A DNA stretch of 64,000 bases from Dactylis glomerata. Its lineage: Eukaryota > Streptophyta > Magnoliopsida > Poales > Poaceae. How positions within the stretch are numbered: position 1 is the stretch's first letter; every line of letters begins with the position of its first letter. Made by a program: the position numbers and the translations under genes. Below the pieces are notes generated by a model that saw only the letters and a list, made by a program, of their open reading frames with translations, did not search any database and was not told where the DNA came from. The stretch lies in the NCBI GenBank assembly GCA_007115705.1, contig QXEO01000217.1, forward strand, positions 682,001 to 746,000, written 5' to 3'. Positions 1 to 10,200 of the stretch are shown piece after piece.

Positions 1-71
1 TTCTTCTTTTTGGAATCTCACTACTATCTCTACTTTCCACTTGTGTCTTTACATATTCATATACATGCTAG

Positions 72-815
72 CGCTCGGAGATCCAGAAGCAAGCTGCTGA
101 ATTCGAGGAGGCTTTGGAAATTCCGGAGCACAAAGATGGCTATTCAAGATTGCGAGAATTTGTGAAGGTATGAATTTGCTGGATAATGCACTAGCCATTG
201 CTAAATGCCTTGCTGTCGAGTTCTTATAAATTTGTGATAGCCATTGCTAGTTCCTTTTGAAACTTTAAGACCATTGCCTAGCCATTGCTAAATGCCTTGC
301 TTTTTAGTTCTTATAAATTTGTGATAGCCATTGCTAGTTTTTTTTCAAACTTTAAGACCATGAGACCATTACAATGCATGTGACTACTTGCGGTGCTTTT
401 CCTTTTTACCCTATTCCACTTTCATTGTTTTATACTTTTGACTACTGCACTCACAATTATTTTCTTCTTATAGCGTCAGGGCCAGAAGTTACGGAGACTA
501 GGAAACCTTCTTGGTTGCCGTGATCCTGAGATTGCATCACCGCCGTCGCCGTCCCAGTCTCAGGCCATATCGTCCTCCGCGGACGAGGAATCCACGCCGG
601 AACAAGAGGATGAAGAGGAACAAGAGGATCCCCTACCATCAAAGAGAAAGAACAAAGGTGTGCATAGGGACAAGTTTACACCACATGATTTCAAGGAGAA
701 GAGAAAGAAGAAGGTGGTCACGGAAGAAGTCTCCGATTCCGACGATAATAATTTCGTGTTGGAGCCACGGAAGAAGATTGCTCCGCGTAGGGGAGGGAAA
801 CGTGGAAGAAAGTAG
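72..815 (+). CDS. 3' end of a spliced gene (basic C-terminal tail), possibly a plant-mobile-domain type gene
   Basis: Two exons can be read. Exon 72-167 follows an AG at 70-71 and ends at GTATGA; exon 474-815 follows TTATAG and ends in TAG at 813-815. Both join in phase 0. The first exon encodes a short helical segment (EFEEALEIPEHKDGYSRL). The second encodes LRRLGNLLGCRDPE, then an acidic stretch (EEESTPEQEDEEE-like) and a Lys/Arg-rich tail (KRKNKG, EKRKKK, GGKRGRK) that looks like a nuclear localisation signal. The 5' part lies left of the window. The tail resembles what I remember of plant-mobile-domain (MAIN-like) proteins that travel with MULEs, but no diagnostic domain is visible, so that name is inference. 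The gene converges on the transposase genes at 1672-5588. Confidence 0.5.
192..362 (+). repeat. Tandem duplication inside the intron of the 72-815 gene
   Basis: A unit of about 87 bp beginning TAGCCATTGCTAAATGCCTT occurs at 192-278 and again at 279-362 with a few substitutions. Both copies lie in the intron 168-473. It does not affect the splice sites. Confidence 0.8.
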
Positions 816-1134
816 TGCTTGTGTTTTGGCGCGCTGCTTGTCTTGCCATGTCTAGTAATCTCGATTTGAACTTGCTTTATGCTATCTAGCTGTATGAAAT
901 TATGTTTGATGCTATCTACTTAGGTTGTGCCCGAATATATGATCTAGCTGTTTGATTGATATATGATCTCGTGTTCCAATATGATGCTTGGATATGATGT
1001 TTGTGATATATGTCAATTTTGGAGCATGACCTTTGTGGTATTTACTTGCTATTGAGATTGTATGCCGACAAATTTACGAATTTCATGTTGAGCTGGCATT
1101 ATAGCTAGGGTTTTAGCATGATTTTCGAATGCCA
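816..1134. other. 3' flank of the 72-815 gene
   Basis: AT-rich sequence with repeated 'gatctagctgt' and 'gatatatgat' words, consistent with a 3' untranslated region and terminator. No gene or structured RNA is seen. Confidence 0.5.
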
Positions 1135-1340
1135 GGCCTGCGGCGCCACTGCCAGTGGCGCGGCAGAGAAGGCAGCGGCGCCACTGCCAGTGGCGTGGCA
1201 AGGCTGCGGCGCCACTGCCAGTGGCGCGGCAGAGAAGGCAGCGGCGCCACTGGTAGTGGCGTGGCAAGGCTGCGGCGCCACTGCCAGTGGCGCGGCAGAG
1301 AAGGCAGCGGCGCCACTGGTAGTGGCGTGGCAAGCCTGGA
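1135..1340. repeat. Three 66-bp tandem repeats of a GC-rich palindrome
   Basis: Units start at about 1135, 1201 and 1267 (period 66). Each holds two copies of a palindrome of the form CGCCACTnnnAGTGGCG followed by CGGCA or TGGCA, giving six palindromes. Because 66 is divisible by 3, several frames stay open on both strands, which produces false short ORFs. The array sits between two convergent genes. A related degenerate array lies at 6120-6315 beyond the transposase 5' end. Confidence 0.9.
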
Positions 1341-1671
1341 GGTCGAAAAACATCTAAGACTTATGCTAAAAATTATGCTAAAGCTGGAAATCACTAATAT
1401 ATCAGAAAACAAGCTCAATTTCAAGTGATACACAAGGTTCACACATAGTTTCAAATAATAATATTCATACGTAGTTTCAAATAATAATGTTCACGCATAA
1501 TTCGAAAATGACAAGGTTCAAAGATCATATATCAAAGATCATAGAAATTCAGCAACAACAACTAGTGCACAAGCATAACACATAGATCGAAATGAGAGAG
1601 ATCACACAAGGTTCACACAATATTTTGAAATAGTTCTAAATGACATGGTTCACAAGGTTCACACGAATGCT

Positions 1672-2421
1672 CTACTCGCTCAAACATGGTCCCTTTGCCT
1701 TCGCCTTCGCCATGGCCTTCCTCTTCTTCTCTTCTTCTTCCTTCTCCTCCCTAATGGCCCGCGCCTCGGCAGCCACCCTCTCAAATAGTTCCTTCTTCTC
1801 CCTTTTCTTCTCTTCTTCTTCCTTCTCCCTCCTTGCTAGGTACGCCGCCCAAACAGCCTGGCGCTGCTTCAATTCACGCGCTTCTCGTTCTCTCTTCTCT
1901 TTAAGTGCTTTGGCGCGCTGCTTGTCCTCCCACATCATACGTTCCCACCGCATTCTCTTTTCATCCGCCCACCTTGCTTCCTCATTCTCAGCTTCCTCTT
2001 TCAGCTTCCTCTTTCTTTCTTCCACTTTCTTGGCCGCATCTTGTTCCTTCACTCTCCTCAAAGCCTCATTTAGAACATCTTCGTCCTCCTTGTGACCTTG
2101 AGTTGAGCTATGTCCCGTCCCACTCACCTTTCTCTCCCTCTCCATCTCTACTTCCATGTTGCTTATCTTATCGAAGGCTCTCTTCATTATCTCGTCGTAC
2201 TCACGAATGCTCTTTATTACCCCCTCCGCAAGCTCCTTCTGACGTTGCTCTTCTCTTTCTCTCCTCATTCTTTCCTCACGAATCCTCAATTGTTGATCTT
2301 CTTCCATCCTCATTTGTGTTGCCTCTTTCTTCTTCCTCTCGGCCGCATCCATCTCCATCACCTTCCTCCATGACTCATTGAAGGTCTGATCCCCCTCCTT
2401 GTTGGCTTGACTCCCCGCCAT
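1672..2421 (-). CDS. Coiled-coil accessory ORF of the MULE
   Basis: 249 codons if started at the MAGSQANKEG methionine (2419-2421). The frame stays open upstream, but the stretch before this ATG is AT-rich, intron-like sequence ending TTGTAG. The product is almost entirely charged alpha helix: long runs of E, K, R, M and Q (EERMRREREEQRQKELAEG-like) through residues about 25-240, ending in an AKAKAKG tail. No enzyme motif is visible. It starts about 50 bp downstream of the transposase stop on the same strand, so it may be a second cistron or a 3' exon of the transposase transcript. The donor TTTCC|GTATGT and the acceptor do not keep frame as I read them, so a separate protein is more likely. 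Function unknown. Confidence 0.6.
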   Translation of the reverse strand: MAGSQANKEGDQTFNESWRKVMEMDAAERKKKEATQMRMEEDQQLRIREERMRREREEQRQKELAEGVIKSIREYDEIMKRAFDKISNMEVEMERERKVSGTGHSSTQGHKEDEDVLNEALRRVKEQDAAKKVEERKRKLKEEAENEEARWADEKRMRWERMMWEDKQRAKALKEKREREARELKQRQAVWAAYLARREKEEEEKKREKKELFERVAAEARAIREEKEEEEKKRKAMAKAKAKGPCLSE

Positions 2422-2471
2422 ATCTACAATAAGAGTGGAGATAAATGTTAGTAAACACAATATGTAAAATG

Positions 2472-5400
2472 TTATCTCAAATTTAAAAATTGTAGAGCAC
2501 AAAATAAAAGTACATACGGAAATGGTCCGTGTAGATATCCTATCATACTAGTTCGATTTACACCACGGACTCCTCTAAGACCTAGTTGTCTTCCTCTTTG
2601 TTGCCTAGGATTACGATAGCTTGGACCACCTCCGGGGCTTCGACCACCTCGGTGACTATGACCACTTTGATGGCTTGGACCACTTTGTTGGGTACTCCGT
2701 TGTTGGCTTGGACCACTTTGTTGGGTACTCCGTTGTTGGCTTGGACCACTTTGTTGGGTACTCCTATGTTGGCTTGGGCTTGGAACATCTCGGTGGCTTG
2801 GACCACTTTGTTGGGTACTCCTTTGTTGGCTTGGACCACCTTGTTGGCTTGAATCACCTTGTTGACTACTCATGGGTTGGCTTGCGTTTGAGTCATTTCT
2901 CTTTGTTCTTTTCCTTTGGGTACATGTCCTAGCATTGTGTCCATGACCATTACACTTTCCACAACGAGCTCTATCACATGGCTCTTGAAATTGGTCATTT
3001 CCTGATTCTCTCGCACCACCACGACCCCATCCATCCATATCACCCCTAAAACGCTTTGTCTGACGTCTTCCACGTTTAACAACCTTCCATGACGGATGGG
3101 GCCAGAGTTGGATTCCATGATACTCGGGCCACTGTGATTGGTCTAGGTATGGGTTAAACCTAGGAGCCCATGTTTTCTTGGTCGCCGTGATGGAGAACTC
3201 TGACTCTCTCACGGTGAGAGGGTGATTGTAGTCCAAATGAAGCACCCGAGCCGCCGTTAGCAAATGCGAGCAAGCGAGATGGACCAAAGATGGCCTCGCA
3301 CATGTGCACTCACAAGTCCTTAGTGAGACCTTGAAAGCTCGGCCTCCGTGTTGGACACCGTCGGCCGTGGTTCCTCCGGGCTCGTTCACTTGATAAATGA
3401 GCTCTTCGTTATCATAAACGGTGGCAACTTCAGAATCCGCCTTACGAGACTGAAATGTCCTCCACTCGTCAACTTTGGGTGGGTACTCGTATTTGTGGTT
3501 TTGCGTATTGTCTCCCGCAATCTGCCTTTCTGTTTCATCTGAGTACTTCAAAAAATACTCATTCAACTTGTCGAATGTGTATCGCACAATTGCCGTCACG
3601 GGCAATGCACGGACACCCTTGAGCACCTTGTTGAAGCACTCTGCCATATTGCTTGTCATTTGACCGTACCTCCGACCATTTTCATCGTAGGCTCTTGCCC
3701 ACTTTGTTCTATCTTGGATGTGCCTAGTGAGAAATGCTTGACCCTTAGCATCGAGCTTTCTGTTTGAGGTCAATTTAATGTACAAGTTTGTGAAACGCCG
3801 GTCAGTGAAAGCGAGACAACAATCTTGAAGATCATCGGTCAACTCCTTGCTACCACATGCCCTATAGAAGTTTGAACAGAAATGCCTCATGCACCATCTA
3901 TGGTGCAAAGGAGCATGTCCTGGTATTTCAATATTTACCGCTGCGAGAATTCCTTGATGCCGATCTGAGATGACACAAATTTCCCTTTGTGGCGGTAATA
4001 CCTTGGTCCTCAAAAGGTGAAAAAACCACTGCCAGTTATTATTGTTCTCCGCCTCAACGAAAGCAAATGCCAAAGGAACCAAACGGTTGTTGGCATCATT
4101 TGCTATTGCAACCAAGAGAGTCCCCCTATATTGCCCGGTCAGAAATGTCCCATCAACGGAGATTACCGGTCTACAATGCTCAAAAGCTTTCATGCATTGC
4201 TGGAAAGCCCAAAATGCACGGCCAAATACTCGGACAGTTCTTTCATTGTAAATCCTTGTTTCCTGTCCATAAGGCTCTACCACATGAACCATGCCCGGGT
4301 TTGCATCGGCCATTGCTAACAACAACCGAGGAATTCGGTTGTATGCTTCTTCCCAATCACCATACAACATCCTGAATGCAGCTTGCTTCGCTTTCCATGC
4401 CTTGCCGTATTTCACATCGTAGTGAAAGAGAGCTTTCACAAGCTCCATAACTGTCTTGATGCTCATTGTTGGAAGTGACGAGATTTGGTTGGAAAGTCTA
4501 TATGCGATGAACTCGGAGGTGAGTTGTCGGTGATCGTGCTTTACTGCTTTGCCATCCACCCTCTTTCCGCGACACATGTGAGTTGGCACACAACTTGTTA
4601 TGCGCCAATCGGGTCCTCCCTTCCATGGTCTTGCACGCACAATCCAAGGACATCGATCCTCCTCGCACTTAACAGTGTAACGCTTCTTCACGTCTGAGTG
4701 AAGCACCGTATAGGGACGATGATACTTAACCGAGAAGTCTTTGATCCATTGTTTAAATTCCAGCAAGGTTTTGAACATCAAGCCTTTTGATATACCATAA
4801 CTCTCATGACTGCCATCCCGGTAAGAAGTAGGCCTTGGTCCAAGCACTATACCCTCACCGCCATCAACCGTGGCTTCATCCGCGAGACTAAGATCACGGA
4901 ACAATGGTATCCGATGATCTCGTCCCAATACCTTCTCGTGGACTTCGGCCTCCTTGGTCGTGAACCCTTCCTCATCAACTTCTTCTTCGGGACCATCGTC
5001 ATCCGAGTCCGATGCATAGCATCGCGAGTACGGGATGTCATGGTCCATGTTTTCTTGCGTGTAGTACATATCCAAATCTCCAACATTGTGGTCATGAAGC
5101 TCAATATCATTGTCATCATCCCCCCACTCATCATCCTCCTCTTCCAACGATAGTGCCTCATTTGAAATTGGCCTTCCATCCGTCATTTCTTCTTCGTGGT
5201 TCGGTGGAGAATTCCTAGCATCAACCCGGGAGGCACTCCGGTTCAAGTCCACATGCAAAGTACCACCAACCTTTTTGGTGGCAAATAACTCAAGAGCCTT
5301 GTCGAGAGATTCGGCCACCACCTCCTTGTATGCACCCCAACGTTGCTCGGAGTTGATACGCATTATCTTCCAACGGAAGTGCATGCCAAATCCGGCGTTG

Positions 5401-5588
5401 TGCCTACCCTCCAACTCAACAACATCACTAGGGTCCATCCATTTCAACTCTATCCTAACTTGTTCCAAGACCTCGGCGTACGTAGGAGTACGCTCGAACA
5501 CCAAGTCAAGCTCATCCGGGTCGGGCTCTATATTGCCTTTCAAATATGCTTCCTTGTCAACATGATGAACATGAACAATTCTCGCCAT
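2472..5588 (-). CDS. Mutator-like (MuDR/MULE) transposase
   Basis: An intact 1038-residue frame, full length for the family. Order: N-terminal region about 1-105; acidic linker (EEEDDEWGDDDND) to about 265; MuDR-type DNA-binding region about 268-345 with paired Cys/His (VKCEEDRCPW, PTHMC); MULE catalytic core from about 475 with the first Asp in VDGTFLTGQ, the second in VISDRHQG and the Glu in SNMAECFN; SWIM zinc finger about 750-775 (CECTCARPSLVHLACSHLL); CCHC knuckle about 875-895 (CGKCNGHGHNARTC); then a Gln/Ser repeat tail. It should cut and rejoin element ends in the nucleus. Start 5588 gives MARIVHVHHV. No stop or frameshift interrupts it, unlike the retroelement genes in this window. 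The last residues (YVLLFCALQFLNLR) may be intron read-through, because a GTATGT donor sits at this point. Confidence 0.93.
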   Translation of the reverse strand: MARIVHVHHVDKEAYLKGNIEPDPDELDLVFERTPTYAEVLEQVRIELKWMDPSDVVELEGRHNAGFGMHFRWKIMRINSEQRWGAYKEVVAESLDKALELFATKKVGGTLHVDLNRSASRVDARNSPPNHEEEMTDGRPISNEALSLEEEDDEWGDDDNDIELHDHNVGDLDMYYTQENMDHDIPYSRCYASDSDDDGPEEEVDEEGFTTKEAEVHEKVLGRDHRIPLFRDLSLADEATVDGGEGIVLGPRPTSYRDGSHESYGISKGLMFKTLLEFKQWIKDFSVKYHRPYTVLHSDVKKRYTVKCEEDRCPWIVRARPWKGGPDWRITSCVPTHMCRGKRVDGKAVKHDHRQLTSEFIAYRLSNQISSLPTMSIKTVMELVKALFHYDVKYGKAWKAKQAAFRMLYGDWEEAYNRIPRLLLAMADANPGMVHVVEPYGQETRIYNERTVRVFGRAFWAFQQCMKAFEHCRPVISVDGTFLTGQYRGTLLVAIANDANNRLVPLAFAFVEAENNNNWQWFFHLLRTKVLPPQREICVISDRHQGILAAVNIEIPGHAPLHHRWCMRHFCSNFYRACGSKELTDDLQDCCLAFTDRRFTNLYIKLTSNRKLDAKGQAFLTRHIQDRTKWARAYDENGRRYGQMTSNMAECFNKVLKGVRALPVTAIVRYTFDKLNEYFLKYSDETERQIAGDNTQNHKYEYPPKVDEWRTFQSRKADSEVATVYDNEELIYQVNEPGGTTADGVQHGGRAFKVSLRTCECTCARPSLVHLACSHLLTAARVLHLDYNHPLTVRESEFSITATKKTWAPRFNPYLDQSQWPEYHGIQLWPHPSWKVVKRGRRQTKRFRGDMDGWGRGGARESGNDQFQEPCDRARCGKCNGHGHNARTCTQRKRTKRNDSNASQPMSSQQGDSSQQGGPSQQRSTQQSGPSHRDVPSPSQHRSTQQSGPSQQRSTQQSGPSQQRSTQQSGPSHQSGHSHRGGRSPGGGPSYRNPRQQRGRQLGLRGVRGVNRTSMIGYLHGPFPYVLLFCALQFLNLR
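2600..2870 (-). repeat. In-frame minisatellite coding Q/S repeats in the transposase tail
   Basis: About 33-bp units encode repeats of the type STQQSGPSQQR. Five to seven imperfect copies are visible. Length variation here would stay in frame. Confidence 0.8.
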
Positions 5589-6119
5589 ACCTATTTTTGG
5601 TATAACAACAATAAGGTAAAAAAATTAATAAGTACCTATGCAAATATTTACTAACACATCATACTTCATAACAAGAAAACCCTAACCCTAACCCTAACAT
5701 AACAAGAAAACCCTAACCCTAACCCTAACCCTACCATAACAACAAATCCTAACCTCACAAACCCTTACCCTAACCTACCAATCTACACTCAACTACTTCA
5801 TACACATCATACAAGCCAACATTGACCAAATTAACAAGATTCAATATTGCAATTTGGGTGAATCAATATTTCTAGGGTTTTCAAGATTTGGGGATTCAAA
5901 ACCAAATATGCAAATTCCAATTGGTCAATTGAATGGGAAATGATGGAGACTACCTTAGGAGACTTCGGGAAGGAGAAATCCACGGAGAAAAGCTTCGATT
6001 TGGGTGGTTTTGGGGGGGAGGATTGAGAGGGGGAGAGAGAGCAGCCGCCTATGCTGTGAAGAGATGAGGAAGTGAGGGAAGAGCCCAGCTCGGGGCTGGG
6101 AGAAAACCCTAACCCTAAA
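5589..6119 (-). promoter_or_regulatory. 5' leader and probable promoter of the transposase gene
   Basis: Non-coding stretch upstream of the ATG. It contains two CCCTAA-hexamer runs (5676-5733), an AAACCCTAACCCTAAAG copy near 6103-6120 and GA-rich leader-like sequence at 6020-6080. No certain TATA box. The telo-box-like words are common in plant promoters, so this is a plausible regulatory region, not a proven one. Confidence 0.4.
5676..5733. repeat. Interstitial telomere-like CCCTAA repeats
   Basis: Two blocks of CCCTAA hexamers (three and four units) separated by CATAACAAGAAAA. The unit is the hexamer, not the usual plant heptamer CCCTAAA. Confidence 0.85.
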
Positions 6120-6315
6120 GTGCGGCGCCACTGGTAGTGGCGCCGCAAGCACTTGTGTCACGCCACTGTGAGTGGCGCCGCAAGCTCTTGTGCCACGCCA
6201 CTAAGAGTGGCGCCGCACTTGCAGAACGGGACCCACTTAGCTGACGTGTCAGCACCTGCCTCGCCACTGGGAGTGGCGTGGCAGAAACCTCTGTGGCGCC
6301 ACCGTGACTGGCGCG
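6120..6315. repeat. Degenerate palindrome array at the right side of the MULE
   Basis: Five palindromes of the form CGCCACTnnnAGTGGCG occur near 6125, 6164, 6197, 6263 and 6295, matching those at 1135-1340 but irregularly spaced. Subterminal placement suggests transposase or host-factor binding sites, which is inference. Confidence 0.8.
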
Positions 6316-6405
6316 GCCAAAAAGGGTTATTTTCGTGAAATATTTTCAAAAGTGGTTTATTATTTGAAATAGATTCATGTTTAGGTTAATTCTGTCTAAA
6401 TCGCT

Positions 6406-7120
6406 AGAAAATGCCCACTATGCACGCTAGCATGAAAGATATTATGTCCTGATGCCATTCATTCCCAAAATTTAGTCCAAACCAGCCTGTATACGTTGTG
6501 AGGTTTCTCCCACCGTACAAACAAGGATTTTCTTTGCTTGGTGGTGTGTGGGTGCAAGTCTAAGTAACCGTAGGTTGCATCGTGCCTCTTTGCATCCAAG
6601 TGAATATCCAGTTGATGGAGTTGATGGAGCCAGCATAGTTATAGGTGCGAGGAAATGGAGTACTTCAACAAGTAGGTGAGAAAATACAGCTAATCTCAAG
6701 CTATCAAGATGCCACGAACATTTCTGACTCCAGCTTTCCATGCTTGCGTTTCACGTTTCTCGCATAACAGACCCCCCTACTGAAAACATTCATTGCGCAT
6801 TATATATTGCGTGAATTCATTTGTACTCTCTCTGTTTTAAAATATAAGATGTTTTAGATTTGTAAATATATTTAGATATCTTTTAGTGTTTATATTCAAG
6901 TGAACCTACACACTAAACTATACACACTAAAAGATATCTAGATATATTTGCTTCACAAAGTTAAAATATCTTATAAAGGATCTTATATTTCAAAATGGAG
7001 GGAGTAATACACTTCAAGGGTGATTACCAATATGCACATATTTACTGAACCAGATTCATGAGATGCACTTCGGAAACAACTAATTAGGCGGATGCATGCG
7101 CAAAGCTAGACTGTGCATAG
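6406..7120. repeat. Dispersed block, copy A (left part)
   Basis: This stretch matches 52160-52770 (B), 54790-55346 (C) and 60335-60635 (D). Shared landmarks are a CTGATGCCATTCATTCCC-type segment, GCATAGTTATAGGTGCGAGG and GATGCATGCGCAAAGC. Copy A continues at 12083 beyond the copia element. On the minus strand short frames such as 6472-6741 appear in several copies, but none has a recognisable product. The block may be the remnant of a duplicated gene. Confidence 0.75.
6826..7004. mobile_element. Stowaway-type MITE
   Basis: About 179 bp with inverted ends (CTCTCTCTGTTTTAAAATAT against CTCCCTCCATTTTGAAATAT on the other strand), flanked by TA on both sides (6824-6825 and 7005-7006). Copy B of the surrounding block lacks it and retains a single TA (TTTTGTACACTTCAAGG near 52670), so it inserted after the blocks diverged. 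Confidence 0.85.
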
Positions 7121-7258
7121 TGTAAATTTGTGATAATAATAATAATTGATAATTTTACAACGAGAGAATACAATGGTTTATATAGGAGAGGGGGGGAGAG
7201 GAGGTGCAGCGCACCGGCCTAAACCCTAACTTGATATGCAAGTAAATATAATCTAACA
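7121..7258 (-). repeat. 3' LTR of the copia element
   Basis: 138 bp starting TGTAAATTTG and ending ATCTAACA on the plus strand. It matches the LTR at 11940-12077 with no difference that I can see. Confidence 0.95.
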
Positions 7259-10200
7259 TCCCCCCCGCAGTCTCAACCGTGGGCTCGACAACGTTGAGAC
7301 TGAAACGAATCTCTGTAAATGGTGTAGTAGCAAGTCCTTTGGTAAAAATATCTGCAAACTGGGCCGTAGAAGGCACATGAAGAACACGCACTTCTCCCAA
7401 AGCGACCTTCTCTCAAACAAAATGAATGTTAATCTCGATATGCTTTGTCCGCCGATGCTGAACTGGGTTTCCAGACATGTAAACAGCTGAAATGTTATCA
7501 CAATATACCACTGTGGCCTGACCAATAGGTCGATGTAACTCAACAAGTAACTGACGCAACCAAACTATTTCAGCAACTGCGTGAGCAACAGCACGGTACT
7601 CAGCCTCTGCTGACGAGCGAGAAACCGTAAGCTGACGCTTCGAAGACCAAGAAATTAAATTGTTGCCAAGAAAAACACAGTATCCTGAAGTGGATCGACG
7701 AGTGTCTGGACAACCAGCCCAGTCTGCATCGGAATATGCTGTCAATGATGTGGGTGATGAGTGGTTGATATGCACACTATGATCTAATGTACCTTTGAGA
7801 TATCTAAGTATGCGTTTGACATGGTTAAAATGCGGGACTCTTGGATCATGCATGTAAAGACAAGCTTGCTGGACAGCATATCATATTTCTGGACGTGTTA
7901 TGGTGAGATACTGAAGGGCTCCAGTTAAGCTACGGTATAGAGTCGGATCAGGAAAAATATCACCATCCGAGGAAAATTTAGAAGAAGTATCTACAGGTGT
8001 ACGGGATGGTTGACAATCTAACATTCCAGTCCTAGTTAGGAGATCAACAGAGTACTGACGTTGAGAAAGAAAAAGACCAGAAGAATCACGAGTGACAGCT
8101 ATACCTAAGAAGTGATGAAGGGAACCTAGATCAGTCATAGAGAATTCAGTTTGTAGGAGAGAAATAATATGAGTGAGAAAAGTTGTGGAGGAGGCAGTGA
8201 GAACTATATCATCAACATAAAGTAGGAGATATGCAACCTGGGTGTTAGAGTGGTAAACAAAAAGAGAGTAGTCAGAACGAGAGGGAATGAATCCTATAGT
8301 TTGAATAAAGGTAGAAAAACGTTGAAACCAGGCTCGGGGTGCTTGTTTGAGGCCATAGAGAGATTTTTGGAGAAGGCAAACGTGATCAGGAAAAGAAGAA
8401 TCTTCGAAACCGGAAGGTTGTTGAGAATAGACGACTTCGGTTAAGGAACCATGGAGGAAAGCATTTTTTACATCGAGTTGATGAATGGGCCAGGAAGAGG
8501 AAACAACAAGACTAAGAATGGTTCGGATGGTGCTAGGTTTAACTACTGGAGATAAAGTTTCGTCGTAATCGACACCGTGTTGTTGAGAGAACCCACGACA
8601 AACCCAACGCGCTTTATACCGAGAGAGAGTGACATCAGAATGAAATTTTTGATGGAACACCCACTTTCCAGAAACAACATTTGCATTAGGAGGTCGGGGA
8701 ACAAGTTGCCATGTGTTATTGGATTGGAGTGCTTGAAACTCATCGCGCATGGCAGCGGACCAGTTCGGATCAAGAAGAGCAGATTTGTATGTTTTGGGAA
8801 GAGGTGAGAGAGTTGGAGAAGCATGAAGATTGAGGCGTGTTTTAGGAAGTCGAAAACCAGAGTTGGCACGTGTGCGCATGGAATGGTCGTTGTTAGGTGC
8901 GATAATGGGAACGGCATGTGAAGGAGGAGCTGCTGCATCCGGCGCAACGGAGGAGGAGGACGCAGCAGCATGAGGGGCAGAGGAGTGGGTAGTTTGATTG
9001 TCGGGGGCAGGAGTTTTGGGGCGGCGAGCGTAAACCTGGGTTATGGGTGGTCGAGACACAGGTGCTGATGGGGCTGTCGGGGCAGCCGAGTCGGCCGGGG
9101 CATGGTTAGGGACTACCGTGGCAGGATAGTGGGCAGCCGTGGCAGGGTTGGAGGGCAGGTTAGGAATGAAAAAGTGAGGGTTTATGGAATTGGCTGGGCG
9201 AGGGGTGGCTGTGGTGGGAGGAGATGTATGGGTCCTAGTGGCGAAAGGAAAGGTGTTTTCATCGAAAGTGACATGCCTAGAGATGTGAATGTGACCGGTC
9301 ACAAGATCAAAACACCGGTAGCCTTTGTGTTCATCTGAATAACCTAGGAAGACACAAGGAAGGGAACGTGGAGAGAGTTTGTTTGGGGAAGTTGCATAGA
9401 CATTGGGAAAGCAAAGGCAACCAAAAACACGAAGCTCAGTGTAGTTTGGGTGAGAGAGAAAAAGGGAGTAGAAAGGTGTGGTGTTTGGGTTAGTGCTAGA
9501 TGGTCGAATATTGAGAAGATAGGTTGCGGTTCTAAGAGCTTCAGCCCAAAACATGGAGGGCATAGATGATTGAATGAGGAGTGTGCGAACTATGTCATTG
9601 ATGGTGCGGAGTGATCGCTCAGCCTTGCCATTTTGTGGGGAAGTGTAAGGGCAAGAGAAACGAAGGAGAATGCCATGTTGGAGAAAGAAATTACGGTTTG
9701 CAAAGTTGTTAAATTCTTTTCCATTGTCACATTGGATAAATTTTATGGGTAAAAAGAAGTGTGTGTTGACATAGGTTTTAAAGTTGATAAAAAGTGAGTG
9801 GACATCAGATTTGTTGCAAAGTGGAAAAGTCCAAACGAAGTGTGTGAAATCATCTAAAATAACTAAGTAGTATTTGAAACCGGAGAGACTCACAGTTGGA
9901 GAGGTCCATAGATCACAGTGCAAAAGTTCAAAGGGATAAGTACTATGAGAAGTAGAATGCGCAAATGGTAAACGAACATGTTTTCCTTGTTGACAAAACT
10001 CACAAACGGAGGAATTATGAACCTCTTTATTACAAGGGATCGAAAAATCACTAAGTAGAGAGGATAAAGTGGCTTTATTCGGATGGCCTAAGCGTTTATG
10101 CCATAGATCTACAGAGGCGAGCATGGATGATGGAGACGAGGCCGCAGGAGCGCCATGAACAGAGTAGAGGTCGCCAGAGCTATCGAAGCGAGCGATCTCC

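Larger units (their letters stand above)
1..6400 (-). mobile_element. Autonomous-type MULE, left end outside the window, right end near 6330-6405
   Basis: The unit is inferred from a complete MULE transposase, the adjacent coiled-coil ORF, the convergent gene 72-815 and related palindrome arrays on two sides. The right boundary is bracketed by the start, near 6406, of sequence shared with other copies of a dispersed block (for example at about 54850). An AT-rich segment 6320-6400 after the last palindrome could be the terminal inverted repeat. The left terminus and target duplication cannot be seen, and membership of the 72-815 gene is inference. Confidence 0.55.

Noticed and set aside
1135..1340. 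CRISPR-like array
   Set aside because: There are no unique spacers, and the genome is a plant; it is a simple tandem repeat.
1049..1454. Five overlapping short ORFs on both strands
   Set aside because: They are produced by the 66-bp GC-rich tandem repeat, whose period is a multiple of three; the peptides only repeat its translation.
1640..2381. Ser/Phe-rich plus-strand ORFs
   Set aside because: They are shadows of the Glu/Lys-rich coiled-coil gene on the minus strand.
5676..5733. True telomere or chromosome end
   Set aside because: Only seven hexamers in two short blocks inside a gene leader, with ordinary sequence on both sides.
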